From the NCBI GenBank assembly GCA_012514145.1, contig JAAZAV010000026.1, positions 1 through 64,000 on the forward strand: DNA of 64,000 bases, in the 5' to 3' direction. The first letter of the stretch is position 1. Every line of letters begins with the position of its first letter. Below the pieces are notes generated by a model. The model saw only the letters and a program-made list of their open reading frames with translations, was not told the origin of the DNA and ran no database searches. Shown here one piece after another: positions 18,300 to 26,896 of the stretch. The DNA comes from Clostridiales bacterium. Its GTDB lineage: Bacteria; Bacillota; Clostridia; Oscillospirales; CAG-272. The translations under genes were made by a program, and so were the position numbers.

Positions 18300-19637
18300 A
18301 TGTATCCGGTTTGGCTTGAATATCAGAGAGAGATGGGCGGCTGGAGCGACACCACTATGTCGCTGGGCGCAGAATACAAGCAGGCATTCGAGGAGGGCAA
18401 GGATGTAGAAGCCCTCAAGCCGGTGTTTGACGCGGTGATTGCGCTTGAATCATCCGACTCCAAGAAGCGGCTTGCCAACGACCTGTATGATATCGTTCAG
18501 GAACTGCCGATCCGCGAGGGCTATCCCTATGTGGAGCCTTCGGATCTTGAGGGCATCAAGGCAGCCCGTCCGGCGAACCGTCCGGTTCTGCCGGCGATTC
18601 CCGATGACAAAAAGCTGCTTGACCGTTTCCGCGGCGCATGGTACGGACGTGTCTGCGGCTGTCTGCTGGGCAAACCAATCGAAGGCTGGAGAGCTCACCA
18701 GATTATCGATTATGCTAAAGCCACCGGCAACTGGCCTATAAACTACTATCTCAAGACAGATGCCGAAGCTGCTGCAAGGGTCGGTCAGTCTCCCAACCGC
18801 TGCTTTATAGATACAGTCAAGGACGCTTCTCCCTCCGACGACGACACCAACTATACCGTAACCGCGCTCAAGCTGATAGAAGCCAAGGGCAAGGAATTCA
18901 CCCCCTCCGACATGGCTTTCGCATGGTTTAAAAACGCCACTGTCTTTGCTTACTGCACGGCTGAGCGCACGGCATACATCAACCTGCTTGCCGGCATCAA
19001 GCCGCCTTATTCGGCAACCCACCGCTCACCCTACCGTGAGTTCATAGGCGCCCAGATACGCGCCGACTACTTCGGGTATATCTGCCCCGGCAATCCCGAG
19101 CTGGCCGCCGAACTTGCATGGCGCGACGCCTGTATTTCTCACGTCAAGAACGGCATATACGGCGAGATGTTCGTCGCAGCAATGCTGGCAGCCGCCGCCG
19201 TCACCGATGATCTCCGCCTCGTTATCGAAGCGGGTCTGGGCGAGATTCCGGCGAACTGCCGCCTCGCCGAGGATATAAAGGATGTGCTGAAATCATACGT
19301 TGAGGGCAAGATATTTGACGTCGCCCTCAACGCCAAGTATTCCGAGAACAAAGACTGGTGTCTGACCCAAGCCAACGCAATGATAGTTGTTGCGGCTCTG
19401 CTCTGGGGCGAATTCGATTTTGCAAATACTATACACCTGTCGGTTGTTACCGGTTTTGACACCGACTGCAACGGCGCCACCGCCGGTTCAATCCTCGGCA
19501 TGCTCAAGGGCGACGCAATTGTTCCGCAGGAGTGGAAGGCTCCAATCTGCGGCAAGCTGCGCACCTCTATCGCCGGCTATGAACTGGTAGAAATCGATAA
19601 AATGGCGGAAATCACCCTCAGACATTCCAAGCTGTAA
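18300..19637 (+). CDS. ADP-ribosylglycohydrolase-family (DraG-like) enzyme
   Basis: The 445-residue protein has a unique N-terminal helix-rich stretch of about 105 residues, then the ADP-ribosylglycohydrolase fold: RFRGAWYGRVCGCLLGKP, metal-binding SDDDTNYTV, and the C-terminal metal motif GFDTDCNGATAGSILG (usually DTDTN). Family members hydrolyse ADP-ribose glycosidic bonds on proteins, but many members in bacterial sugar operons probably act on other N- or O-glycosides. As the last gene of a beta-helix plus glycosyl hydrolase operon it more likely belongs to glycan or nucleoside breakdown. GGAGG lies before the ATG and a terminator follows. Confidence 0.82.
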   Translation: MYPVWLEYQREMGGWSDTTMSLGAEYKQAFEEGKDVEALKPVFDAVIALESSDSKKRLANDLYDIVQELPIREGYPYVEPSDLEGIKAARPANRPVLPAIPDDKKLLDRFRGAWYGRVCGCLLGKPIEGWRAHQIIDYAKATGNWPINYYLKTDAEAAARVGQSPNRCFIDTVKDASPSDDDTNYTVTALKLIEAKGKEFTPSDMAFAWFKNATVFAYCTAERTAYINLLAGIKPPYSATHRSPYREFIGAQIRADYFGYICPGNPELAAELAWRDACISHVKNGIYGEMFVAAMLAAAAVTDDLRLVIEAGLGEIPANCRLAEDIKDVLKSYVEGKIFDVALNAKYSENKDWCLTQANAMIVVAALLWGEFDFANTIHLSVVTGFDTDCNGATAGSILGMLKGDAIVPQEWKAPICGKLRTSIAGYELVEIDKMAEITLRHSKL

Positions 19638-19655
19638 AGCCCGAATAAAAACTAT

Positions 19656-19688
19656 GCTCCCGTCAGAGCTATTCTGACGGGAGCGTTG
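19656..19688. terminator. Bidirectional terminator between convergent operons
   Basis: The perfect 12-bp stem GCTCCCGTCAGA / TCTGACGGGAGC with a 5-base loop is followed by GTTGTTTT on plus and by an A-rich stretch giving T's on minus. Confidence 0.92.
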
Positions 19689-19700
19689 TTTTATATAAGT

Positions 19701-21512
19701 TTATTTAGCTTTAAGAGTAAATACCGTCTCGCCGTCGGCTTTTCCGAAGAGGCGCACGCGGTGCAGACGGTCGGTGCTCCACTCGCGGGTGAGTTTCGGG
19801 TCGAGAGGGAAGGTATCGACCTCGGCTTTGTCATATCCGCAGTAAACGGCATTGACTCCGGCGTCGGGCAGGGTAAAGGAACCATCCGAAAGCTTCGGCT
19901 CCTCGGAGCACATCAGCGAGAGAACAAAACTGCCATCACCGCCGAGTTTGACTTTATCTGTTACCAGGAAACCTTCATCATCGAGCTTAACCGTGCGGAT
20001 ATAAGAAATAATCTCAGCCTCCGACGGGTAGGCAGCTTTCAACTCCACCGAGAAACAGCGGTCGCTGCATGAGAGCAGCTCTGCATGATAAGCTCTGCCG
20101 GGCTTCTGCTCACAGCCATTGATTTCCGGCAGATTGTGGCAGAGAGAGCGCATAGCCCAGAGGGTATAACGCTTTGAACTGAATGTTTCCTTACAGTAGG
20201 TCTCCACGCCCGGGTCAACAAACACCGGCTTGCAATCCTTGAAGAGTATGAAGGAGCCAACATCGTTGTGATTGTGACTCTCGGCGTTGTGACCGCCTTT
20301 TACGGCGGTTACCATGCCTCCGGCGTTTCGCGCAATCATTACGCAAAGACCTTCGTAGAAGATGAAATCCGGGGCATCGTATTTCAAAGGCTCGGGGGCA
20401 GGCTCATACATGTTCATGACGGCGCGCCAGAGAGTGTGGCTGTGGTGCCAGCCTCTGGGTCTGTCATTTCTTGCAGCCATTGCCGTGAGCTTGTCTGAGC
20501 CGGTAACTCTGCCCATACGCGCCAACAGCGCAGAATCGCAGCCTAAAATATGCGGTGCATCCGCGAAGTTGGCATAAATATTTCCGCAGAGATTGAAATC
20601 GGCAATATACTCGCACATGCGGCGCAGGAAGGGATCTTTAACGAGAGAAACACTGCCGCCGGTCAGCTCGGAAATCAACTCGACACAGTCAAAATAGGAT
20701 GCACCGGCAACTCCCCAGTAGCTGGGACCTTCATCGCAGCCGCCGTCGGAGGGATAATCTTTTGTAAAACGGTCGATATAGGTAACGGAACGAATTACGG
20801 CTTCTTCGCGTTTTCCGTCGTCCGACTCGCAGAGCATAATTGCGAACAGTACATTCGAGACGATCCAGGGTGTCCAGTTGTTGAGGGCTCTCCCCTCGTT
20901 GCCCTTCCACCAGCAGGTGCCTTCAAAATCATTGAGATAACCGTGGAAAATACGCTTTTCAATGAGTTTCTTGAGACGAGAACGAATAACCGGCGTCACA
21001 GGATCAAGTACCTTGCCGCCGAAGTACCACACATAAGCCATCGCCGCGCCGGTCATGGCCGAGAAGAGATCTATGTTGCGCACATCGTCATCCTCGTCAA
21101 GCATGAATGCGTCGGGCAGGCAGTTTATGGGGTTGCCGTGATCCGGATGGTTATGAGCCGGTATGACCCAGGTGGATTCCTCGCAGATTGCCCAGATGTA
21201 GTCAACCAGCAGGTCGGTGAATCGCCCTTTGCCCTCGGTCAGTTCGGCGGTGAGCAGAGTGGTCGCTGCGGCTCTGCGGGCGAAATAGGGTCCTTCATAG
21301 TTTGAGCGGTTGCCGTTGCGATAATACTCCATGTATAGGGTAGCCGGCAGTTCCGGAACCGGCTTGCCGAGATATGCCTCGGCAGCGGCTATAGAGTTGG
21401 GAGTGCTGATCTCCTTGTTCGCAGCCGGAGTGCCGGCAAACGGAACGAATTCGGCAAAGGGTATCAGTTTGCCGCGTACGGTGAGATTGTTGTCTTCGTA
21501 GAGCTTTGGCAT
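19701..21512 (-). CDS. Heparinase II/III-like protein
   Basis: A 603-residue protein with an alpha/alpha-toroid-like N-terminal two thirds (EESTWVIPAHNHPDHG, CVELISELTGGSV) and a Heparinase II/III C-terminal beta-sandwich marked by KGGHNAESHNHNDVGSF and FVDPGVETY. In the family the asparagine/histidine/tyrosine cluster carries out beta-elimination on uronic-acid polysaccharides. No signal peptide, so it would act on imported oligosaccharides or internal polymer. Start moved from 21548 to 21512 because GGAGGAG lies before that ATG. It begins 45 bp after the CapD-like gene on the same strand. Substrate (alginate-, heparin- or exopolysaccharide-like) unknown. Confidence 0.82.
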   Translation of the reverse strand: MPKLYEDNNLTVRGKLIPFAEFVPFAGTPAANKEISTPNSIAAAEAYLGKPVPELPATLYMEYYRNGNRSNYEGPYFARRAAATTLLTAELTEGKGRFTDLLVDYIWAICEESTWVIPAHNHPDHGNPINCLPDAFMLDEDDDVRNIDLFSAMTGAAMAYVWYFGGKVLDPVTPVIRSRLKKLIEKRIFHGYLNDFEGTCWWKGNEGRALNNWTPWIVSNVLFAIMLCESDDGKREEAVIRSVTYIDRFTKDYPSDGGCDEGPSYWGVAGASYFDCVELISELTGGSVSLVKDPFLRRMCEYIADFNLCGNIYANFADAPHILGCDSALLARMGRVTGSDKLTAMAARNDRPRGWHHSHTLWRAVMNMYEPAPEPLKYDAPDFIFYEGLCVMIARNAGGMVTAVKGGHNAESHNHNDVGSFILFKDCKPVFVDPGVETYCKETFSSKRYTLWAMRSLCHNLPEINGCEQKPGRAYHAELLSCSDRCFSVELKAAYPSEAEIISYIRTVKLDDEGFLVTDKVKLGGDGSFVLSLMCSEEPKLSDGSFTLPDAGVNAVYCGYDKAEVDTFPLDPKLTREWSTDRLHRVRLFGKADGETVFTLKAK

Positions 21513-21557
21513 TATTTCTCCTCCATTACATATGTGCTGCACCGGCATCGGGCAGGC

Positions 21558-23414
21558 TTATTTTATTTCTGCGCGCTTGAAAGTGGGTACAAGTTTCATC
21601 AGCTCCCGCTCTATTACTTCAGGGGCGGGATTGCTTTGAGCGATCTCCCCAAGTTCCGAAAGAGCATGGAAGAATTCGGACGGGTCGAGTATAGTCGGAC
21701 GACCGATAAAAATCTTCTTATTGTCGGTGCTGCGAAGCTTTTCCTCGGACATTAAAAGTTCCTCATACAGCTTTTCGCCGGGACGTAGACCCACATATTC
21801 AATCTTTATATCCTTATCCGGAACAAGACCGGACATCTTGATGAGCTGGCGGGCAAGAGTGTCTATTTTGATCGGACTTCCCATGTCAAGTACGAATATT
21901 TCGCCGCCCTTAGCCATCTTGCCGGCAGCTAAAACTAACTGCGCTGCTTCGGGGATTGACATAAAGAAACGCGTAATCTCAGGATGAGTGACTGTCACCG
22001 GACCGCCTGCAGCTATCTGCTTTTTGAAAAGCGGGATAACCGAGCCGTTCGAACCCAGCACATTTCCGAAACGCACTGCGGCAAATGTGGTACCGATCGA
22101 TTCGCACGCCAAGGCCTGGATAACCATTTCACAGAGCCGCTTTGAGGCTCCCATTATATTTGTGGGGTTGACTGCCTTGTCGGTGCTGATGAGAATGAAG
22201 TTTGATACCCCTGCTTCCAGAGCGGCGCGGGCGGTATTATAAGTGCCGAAGATGTTGTTCTTGACAGCTTCCTGCGGTGAAGTCTCCATCAGCGGTACAT
22301 GCTTGTGTGCCGCGGCGTGAATTACCAGCTGTGGAGCCTCAGCGATCATGATATCCCGCATACGCGGGAAGTCGCGTACCGAGGCGATAAGCACCGACAG
22401 ATCCAGACTTTTTCCGTATTTTGTACGCAGTTCCTGCTCAATGTCGTATGCATTGTTCTCATAGATGTCTACTATAACCAGCCGCTTCGGTTTCTGTGCG
22501 GCAATCTGACGGCAGAGCTCCGAACCTATGGAACCTCCGCCGCCGGTTACGAGAACTACCTTACCGTCAATAAAATCTCCGAGCAGTTCATCGGCAACAC
22601 GAATCGGCTCACGTCCAAGCAGTTCATCTATGGTGACATCGCGGATGTTATCGCGCAGACTTGAACCAAGATCCAGCTGTTCTATGTAAGGCAGAATCTT
22701 AACTTCGCAGGTCAGTTCGGAACAATAGCCGAGAAGTCTGGCGCGGGTATTGTAATCGGCAGACGGAATGGCTATGTAGATGAGGTTGATGTCATAATCC
22801 CGTGCTATTTCCGGAATCATGTCGCATGTTCCGGCAATATATACGCCGCTGACATAGTGGTGCAGCTTTTCGGGGTCGTCATCCACTGCCGCAACAGGCT
22901 CAAGCTCGGAGTATTGGTTGCTGCGTATCTCGTTAATAAGGTAAAGCGACGCAGAACCCGCGCCTACAATAAGCAGACGCTTCTTGCTTTTCGCCGGATC
23001 TGTCTTATTGAACGGACTATGCAGCTTGAAAAGCAGAATCCGCAGTATTATACACAAAGATGAGGAGCAGAGCATTACGATGACATAGTGGGCACGATCG
23101 AATTCCGGACCTATACCGAAGGCGCGATCCAGCAGGATCCAGAGAAGACCTGCTCCCAGTGTGTTCAGGTAGTATATGCTGTATTCGCGTATCTGTGCAT
23201 AACGCCAGAGATTCGAATATACACCGCCGGCCATGAATACTATGAGATATACGGCAGTCGGGAAGAGCACTCCCAGCGGTGTAATCTTGCCGGAAAAATA
23301 CGAGCAAATTAAATTTATAAGTATAAGCAGCAGCGTGTCTGAGGCAAGCAAAGCAAGAGTTTTATACTGCCTCAGCCGTGTGTAAATTCTATTGATTGAA
23401 TTATTCTTTTTCAT
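21558..23414 (-). CDS. Membrane nucleotide-sugar 4,6-dehydratase, CapD/PglF-like
   Basis: The 618-residue protein has four N-terminal membrane segments (about 20-125), a CoA-binding-like Rossmann region starting LLIVGAGSASLYL, then an extended SDR domain with VLVTGGGGSIGSEL (about 290) and the STDKAVNPTNIMGASKR signature in which lysine replaces the usual tyrosine of the SDR triad. Relatives convert UDP-GlcNAc to a 4-keto-6-deoxy sugar, the first step to bacillosamine or QuiNAc/FucNAc in capsule and glycoprotein synthesis. Transcribed from its own promoter and probably with the heparinase-like gene downstream. Confidence 0.92.
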   Translation of the reverse strand: MKKNNSINRIYTRLRQYKTLALLASDTLLLILINLICSYFSGKITPLGVLFPTAVYLIVFMAGGVYSNLWRYAQIREYSIYYLNTLGAGLLWILLDRAFGIGPEFDRAHYVIVMLCSSSLCIILRILLFKLHSPFNKTDPAKSKKRLLIVGAGSASLYLINEIRSNQYSELEPVAAVDDDPEKLHHYVSGVYIAGTCDMIPEIARDYDINLIYIAIPSADYNTRARLLGYCSELTCEVKILPYIEQLDLGSSLRDNIRDVTIDELLGREPIRVADELLGDFIDGKVVLVTGGGGSIGSELCRQIAAQKPKRLVIVDIYENNAYDIEQELRTKYGKSLDLSVLIASVRDFPRMRDIMIAEAPQLVIHAAAHKHVPLMETSPQEAVKNNIFGTYNTARAALEAGVSNFILISTDKAVNPTNIMGASKRLCEMVIQALACESIGTTFAAVRFGNVLGSNGSVIPLFKKQIAAGGPVTVTHPEITRFFMSIPEAAQLVLAAGKMAKGGEIFVLDMGSPIKIDTLARQLIKMSGLVPDKDIKIEYVGLRPGEKLYEELLMSEEKLRSTDNKKIFIGRPTILDPSEFFHALSELGEIAQSNPAPEVIERELMKLVPTFKRAEIK

Positions 23415-23545
23415 TTAATATTCTTTGCACGATTCATCAAATCGCATGCATTCGTTAGTTATCAGAAACGGGATAACAAAATATCGTTAATTGGCAACAG
23501 TCGGAAAACGGAAAATATTGGATGAAGCACTTGCATACATTAAAG

Positions 23546-23574
23546 ATTCTACCACTTAATTTGTAATATTGCAA
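23546..23574 (-). promoter_or_regulatory. Promoter of the CapD-like gene
   Basis: On minus: TTGCAA, 17 bp, TAGAAT. It gives a leader of about 125 bases before the ATG at 23414. Confidence 0.65.
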
Positions 23575-23653
23575 GTAAAATCATGAATTTTTTACGAACA
23601 TACCCGAATTATAACGAAAAATCCTATCAAACGGTAAATCCCTGAAATCATTC

Positions 23654-23682
23654 TTGCGGTGTATTATAGGATGTGTTATAAT
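23654..23682 (+). promoter_or_regulatory. Promoter of the 1005-aa glycosyl hydrolase gene
   Basis: TTGCGG, 17 bp, TATAAT with an extended -10 (TGTTATAAT). The same -35 appears at the promoters at 46396 and 49825. Confidence 0.8.
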
Positions 23683-23717
23683 CACGACACAGAACATCTG
23701 CGGAGGTATATATTTTA

Positions 23718-26700
23718 ATGAAAAAAATTATGAAGAACAGCTTCCTTTCACCGCCCGATATTTATCGCGGCACCGATTTCTGGATGCTTAATGACGCACT
23801 TTCGGATGATGAAATCCGCAGGCAGATATCTGAAATGCACGACAAAGGTATATGGTCGTTTATAGCGCGCACCTACATAGGTCTGAAATCTGACTATCCC
23901 GGTCCCGGCTTCAAGAGCAGTCTGCGCACAATCGTTGACTGCGCAAAAGAGCATGACATGAAAGTATTCCTGCAGGCAGGTTACATGCCCGAGGCGGTGC
24001 TTGATCTGCCGCCCGAATATGCGCTCTATTATCTCATATCATATAAAAGCGGGGAAGTGCCCGAGGGTACTGAGATAGTCGCATCTTTCGACAACTATGA
24101 CATTGCTGCGGTAAATTCTATGACATTCCTTAATATGTTCCTGCCCGAGGCAGTGCAGTTCTATATTAAGCAGAGCTATGAGGACATGTGGACAGACTTC
24201 CGCGGCGAATTCGGCAAGACCATCATATCAATCTGGGTGGATGAGCCAAGCTATGGCAGGTCGGGTATGCCCTGGATGCCGCAGCTGCCGGAGCTCTTCC
24301 GCGAGCGTTGGGGTTTTGATATACTGCCCCATATTGAATCGCTTTACAATGACCTGCCCGAGAGCAGCCGTGTGCGCTACTGCTATCGCATGCTGATTGC
24401 AGAGCTGCTGGAGAATGCTTATTTCCGTATGGTGCGCGAGTGGTGCAACACAAACGGCGTATGGTTCAGCGGCCACCTCATGATGGAGGACACAATGACG
24501 GGCACCATCGCCCGCGCAGCCCATACCATGCCGTACTACAAGTATTTCGATATACCCGGCATCGACCGTCTAACCGCCGGGATGAACTGGCGGAACATGG
24601 AAATAAAGGAGCCGGGTGGAAGAATCGCCCGTCGGCACAACGCCTATACCACACCGCTTCAGTGCACATCAGCGGCGCATCAGTCGGGGGCGGGGCATAT
24701 ACTTGCCGAGATGTACGGCGTTACCTCCCAGAATATGGCGTTCCGCGAACAGCGCTGCATGTTCGACAGCTATGCGGTGATGGGCATCAACCACCGCAGC
24801 GTACACGGCATCTTCTACTCGCTTCACGGCAGAGGCAAACGCGCCTTCCCGGTACATGTCAACTATTACCAGCCGTATTGGAAGGATTACCGCCGCATGA
24901 CCGATTATGTCTGCCGAACCTCCTGGTTCATCTCACAGGGCAGACCGGTGCGGGATATAGCGGTAGTTCATCCCATGTATACCGCATATATGTACGAGCC
25001 GGCGTCTCTGCCCGGCAGACCGAAGGTTTCGAAAACCGGCAGGCTTGACTGCGCCTTTTATGATCTGCTTTTCTACATGTCGCACGACCGGCTGGACTTT
25101 GAACTGGTGGACGAAAAGACCATGGCTGACTGGGGCTGTCTGCGCGAAGGCGGCATCGGGGTAGGGAAGATGACCTACAGAACCATGGTGTTCCCATATA
25201 TGGAAACTGTGGATGATACAACTCTGGCGCTGGTACGAAAACTGTCGGCTTCGGGAGGCGAAATATTCTTTGTCGGCAGGTTCCCGGACAGAATCTGCGG
25301 TGAGCTGTCTGACACTCTCGCTGATGAGCTGGCGGGTCTGCCCGGAGTCACGCTTTGCGACGGCTTTGCCGAACTCGCAAGAGCACTTAAAAACTATCGT
25401 CCCAACTATCTGGTAGATTGTGCTGACGCCTCGCCCATTCTCTGCAATCACCGCGCCGATGGCGATACACATTACTACATGTTATACAATTCCGACTGTG
25501 CAGAGGGGCGAACAGGGCGATTCATACTCAATGGCAGCTATCGCGTGACGCTGTACGATGCCGCCGACGGAAATACAAGGGCACTCCCGGCTCAATACGA
25601 TGCGGGCAATACCTTTGTGGATATTGAAATCCCCGAAGGTAGCTCAATTCTCCTCCGTGCCGACGGGATTGCCTGTAATGAAGCTCAATCTGAAGTTCAT
25701 GATATGCCGCTCGAAACGGTGCGGCGCCTGTCATGCAGAGATTTTGAGTATAAACGTCATGAGGACAACTGTCTGCTGCTGGAGTTCGCCGAATATAAAG
25801 CGGGTGACGCTCCATACTCGCCGCCGATGCCCGTTATGGCGATTCACGAGCAGCTGACGGCAAAGGAATACAGGGGACCTCTGACTCTGAGATTTACTTT
25901 CACATCCGAGAAAGTGCTGACCGGCCTGAAACTGGCGTTGGAGGACGCTGAACAGCATGAGATATTCCTCAACGGCGAGCGTGCCGAAAATATACCCGAG
26001 GGATACTATTTCTCGCGTTCCTTTGAAACTGTAAAACTGCCCGACAGCTGCCGTGTCGGTGAGAATGAGCTGATTCTCAAGCGCGAATTTGTGCCGCTGT
26101 CAAAATACAAATCGGCGATAACTTCGCTGTTTGAGCATCAGAAGGGATGCGAACTTGAATCGGCGTATCTGCTGGGAGATTTCGCGGTAATCGGGCAGCC
26201 CGAGCCGACCTTCAGCGGCTGTCTGAGATATGACCGGCGCTTTATACTCGGCGAAGAGAATTCAACGGTCGGCAGCGAGCTTACCTCTGCGGGCTATCCC
26301 TTCTATACCGGGAGTTTTGAGCTGACGACAAATTTCAACATGACCGCTGACGAACTGGCAAAGCCCGAAGTCGTACTGCGTACATCCTTCATCAATGCTG
26401 CTATCGCTGATGTGGCGGTGAACGGGAAATCAGCCGGCAAGCTGCTCTGGGCACCCTATGAGATTGATATTCGTCAATACCTGAACGAGGGCGTGAACAA
26501 CCTGACCCTGACCTTGACAAACACTCTGCGCAACCTGCTTGGACCCTATCACCGTCCCGAGGGCGAGGTTGGCAATCTCTTCGGAGGCGGCTATACCAAC
26601 CCCAATAAACCCTGGACCGGTGGTACCACAGACTCCGAATGGTTCCTTTACCGCGAACCCGACACAGCCGAATGGGCTGAAGGCTATCTTCAGCAGCCCT

Positions 26701-26735
26701 TTGGTATTGGCGGGCTGACAATAGTAAGCAGATAA
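23718..26735 (+). CDS. Large glycosyl hydrolase, GH106-like (PF17132-type)
   Basis: A 1005-residue paralogue of the product of 16096. It has the same opening (DFWMLNDALSDDEIRRQI) and catalytic-domain landmarks: ISIWVDEPSYG (about residue 175, acid/base candidate) and LAEMYGVTSQ (about 330). A longer C-terminal part contains two galactose-binding-like beta-sandwiches, one around 690-790 and one ending with VNGKSAGKLLWAPYEIDIRQ. No signal peptide is visible, so cytoplasmic action is inferred. Relatives include alpha-L-rhamnosidases; the sugar here is unknown. Monocistronic, with a GGAGG site and a strong extended -10 promoter. Confidence 0.8.
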   Translation: MKKIMKNSFLSPPDIYRGTDFWMLNDALSDDEIRRQISEMHDKGIWSFIARTYIGLKSDYPGPGFKSSLRTIVDCAKEHDMKVFLQAGYMPEAVLDLPPEYALYYLISYKSGEVPEGTEIVASFDNYDIAAVNSMTFLNMFLPEAVQFYIKQSYEDMWTDFRGEFGKTIISIWVDEPSYGRSGMPWMPQLPELFRERWGFDILPHIESLYNDLPESSRVRYCYRMLIAELLENAYFRMVREWCNTNGVWFSGHLMMEDTMTGTIARAAHTMPYYKYFDIPGIDRLTAGMNWRNMEIKEPGGRIARRHNAYTTPLQCTSAAHQSGAGHILAEMYGVTSQNMAFREQRCMFDSYAVMGINHRSVHGIFYSLHGRGKRAFPVHVNYYQPYWKDYRRMTDYVCRTSWFISQGRPVRDIAVVHPMYTAYMYEPASLPGRPKVSKTGRLDCAFYDLLFYMSHDRLDFELVDEKTMADWGCLREGGIGVGKMTYRTMVFPYMETVDDTTLALVRKLSASGGEIFFVGRFPDRICGELSDTLADELAGLPGVTLCDGFAELARALKNYRPNYLVDCADASPILCNHRADGDTHYYMLYNSDCAEGRTGRFILNGSYRVTLYDAADGNTRALPAQYDAGNTFVDIEIPEGSSILLRADGIACNEAQSEVHDMPLETVRRLSCRDFEYKRHEDNCLLLEFAEYKAGDAPYSPPMPVMAIHEQLTAKEYRGPLTLRFTFTSEKVLTGLKLALEDAEQHEIFLNGERAENIPEGYYFSRSFETVKLPDSCRVGENELILKREFVPLSKYKSAITSLFEHQKGCELESAYLLGDFAVIGQPEPTFSGCLRYDRRFILGEENSTVGSELTSAGYPFYTGSFELTTNFNMTADELAKPEVVLRTSFINAAIADVAVNGKSAGKLLWAPYEIDIRQYLNEGVNNLTLTLTNTLRNLLGPYHRPEGEVGNLFGGGYTNPNKPWTGGTTDSEWFLYREPDTAEWAEGYLQQPFGIGGLTIVSR

Positions 26736-26783
26736 ACCATGCGGTATCTTGAACTCGATATTACAAAAGTGAATGCGATTATC

Positions 26784-26840
26784 TGTTTAACAGTAATTAA
26801 CAAAGCCCCTGATTTTTCCCTTGACAGATGTTTAACGGTA
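26784..26840. promoter_or_regulatory. Direct-repeat operator candidate at the solute-binding-protein promoter
   Basis: TGTTTAACAGTA (26784-26795) and TGTTTAACGGTA (26829-26840) match at 11 of 12 bases and start 45 bp apart. The first also forms the palindrome CTGTTTAACAG. The second lies in the promoter spacer, so a bound regulator would block RNA polymerase. Confidence 0.55.
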
Positions 26841-26849
26841 TGTTATAAT
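26821..26849 (+). promoter_or_regulatory. Consensus promoter of the solute-binding lipoprotein gene
   Basis: A perfect TTGACA, 17 bp, perfect TATAAT with an extended -10 TG. It is among the strongest promoters in the window. Confidence 0.92.
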
Positions 26850-26896
26850 CCCTTATCACATTTGATAATATCGGTAAAACAATAAAGGAGATCAAA

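Larger units (their letters stand above)
23415..23717. other. 303-bp divergent intergenic region
   Basis: Holds a minus promoter (23546-23574) for the CapD-like gene and a plus promoter (23654-23682) for the large glycosyl hydrolase. The AT-rich remainder shows no convincing ORF or RNA gene. Confidence 0.7.

Noticed and set aside
20550-21305. 251-aa plus-strand ORF opposite the heparinase-like gene
   Set aside because: Antisense shadow without start signal.
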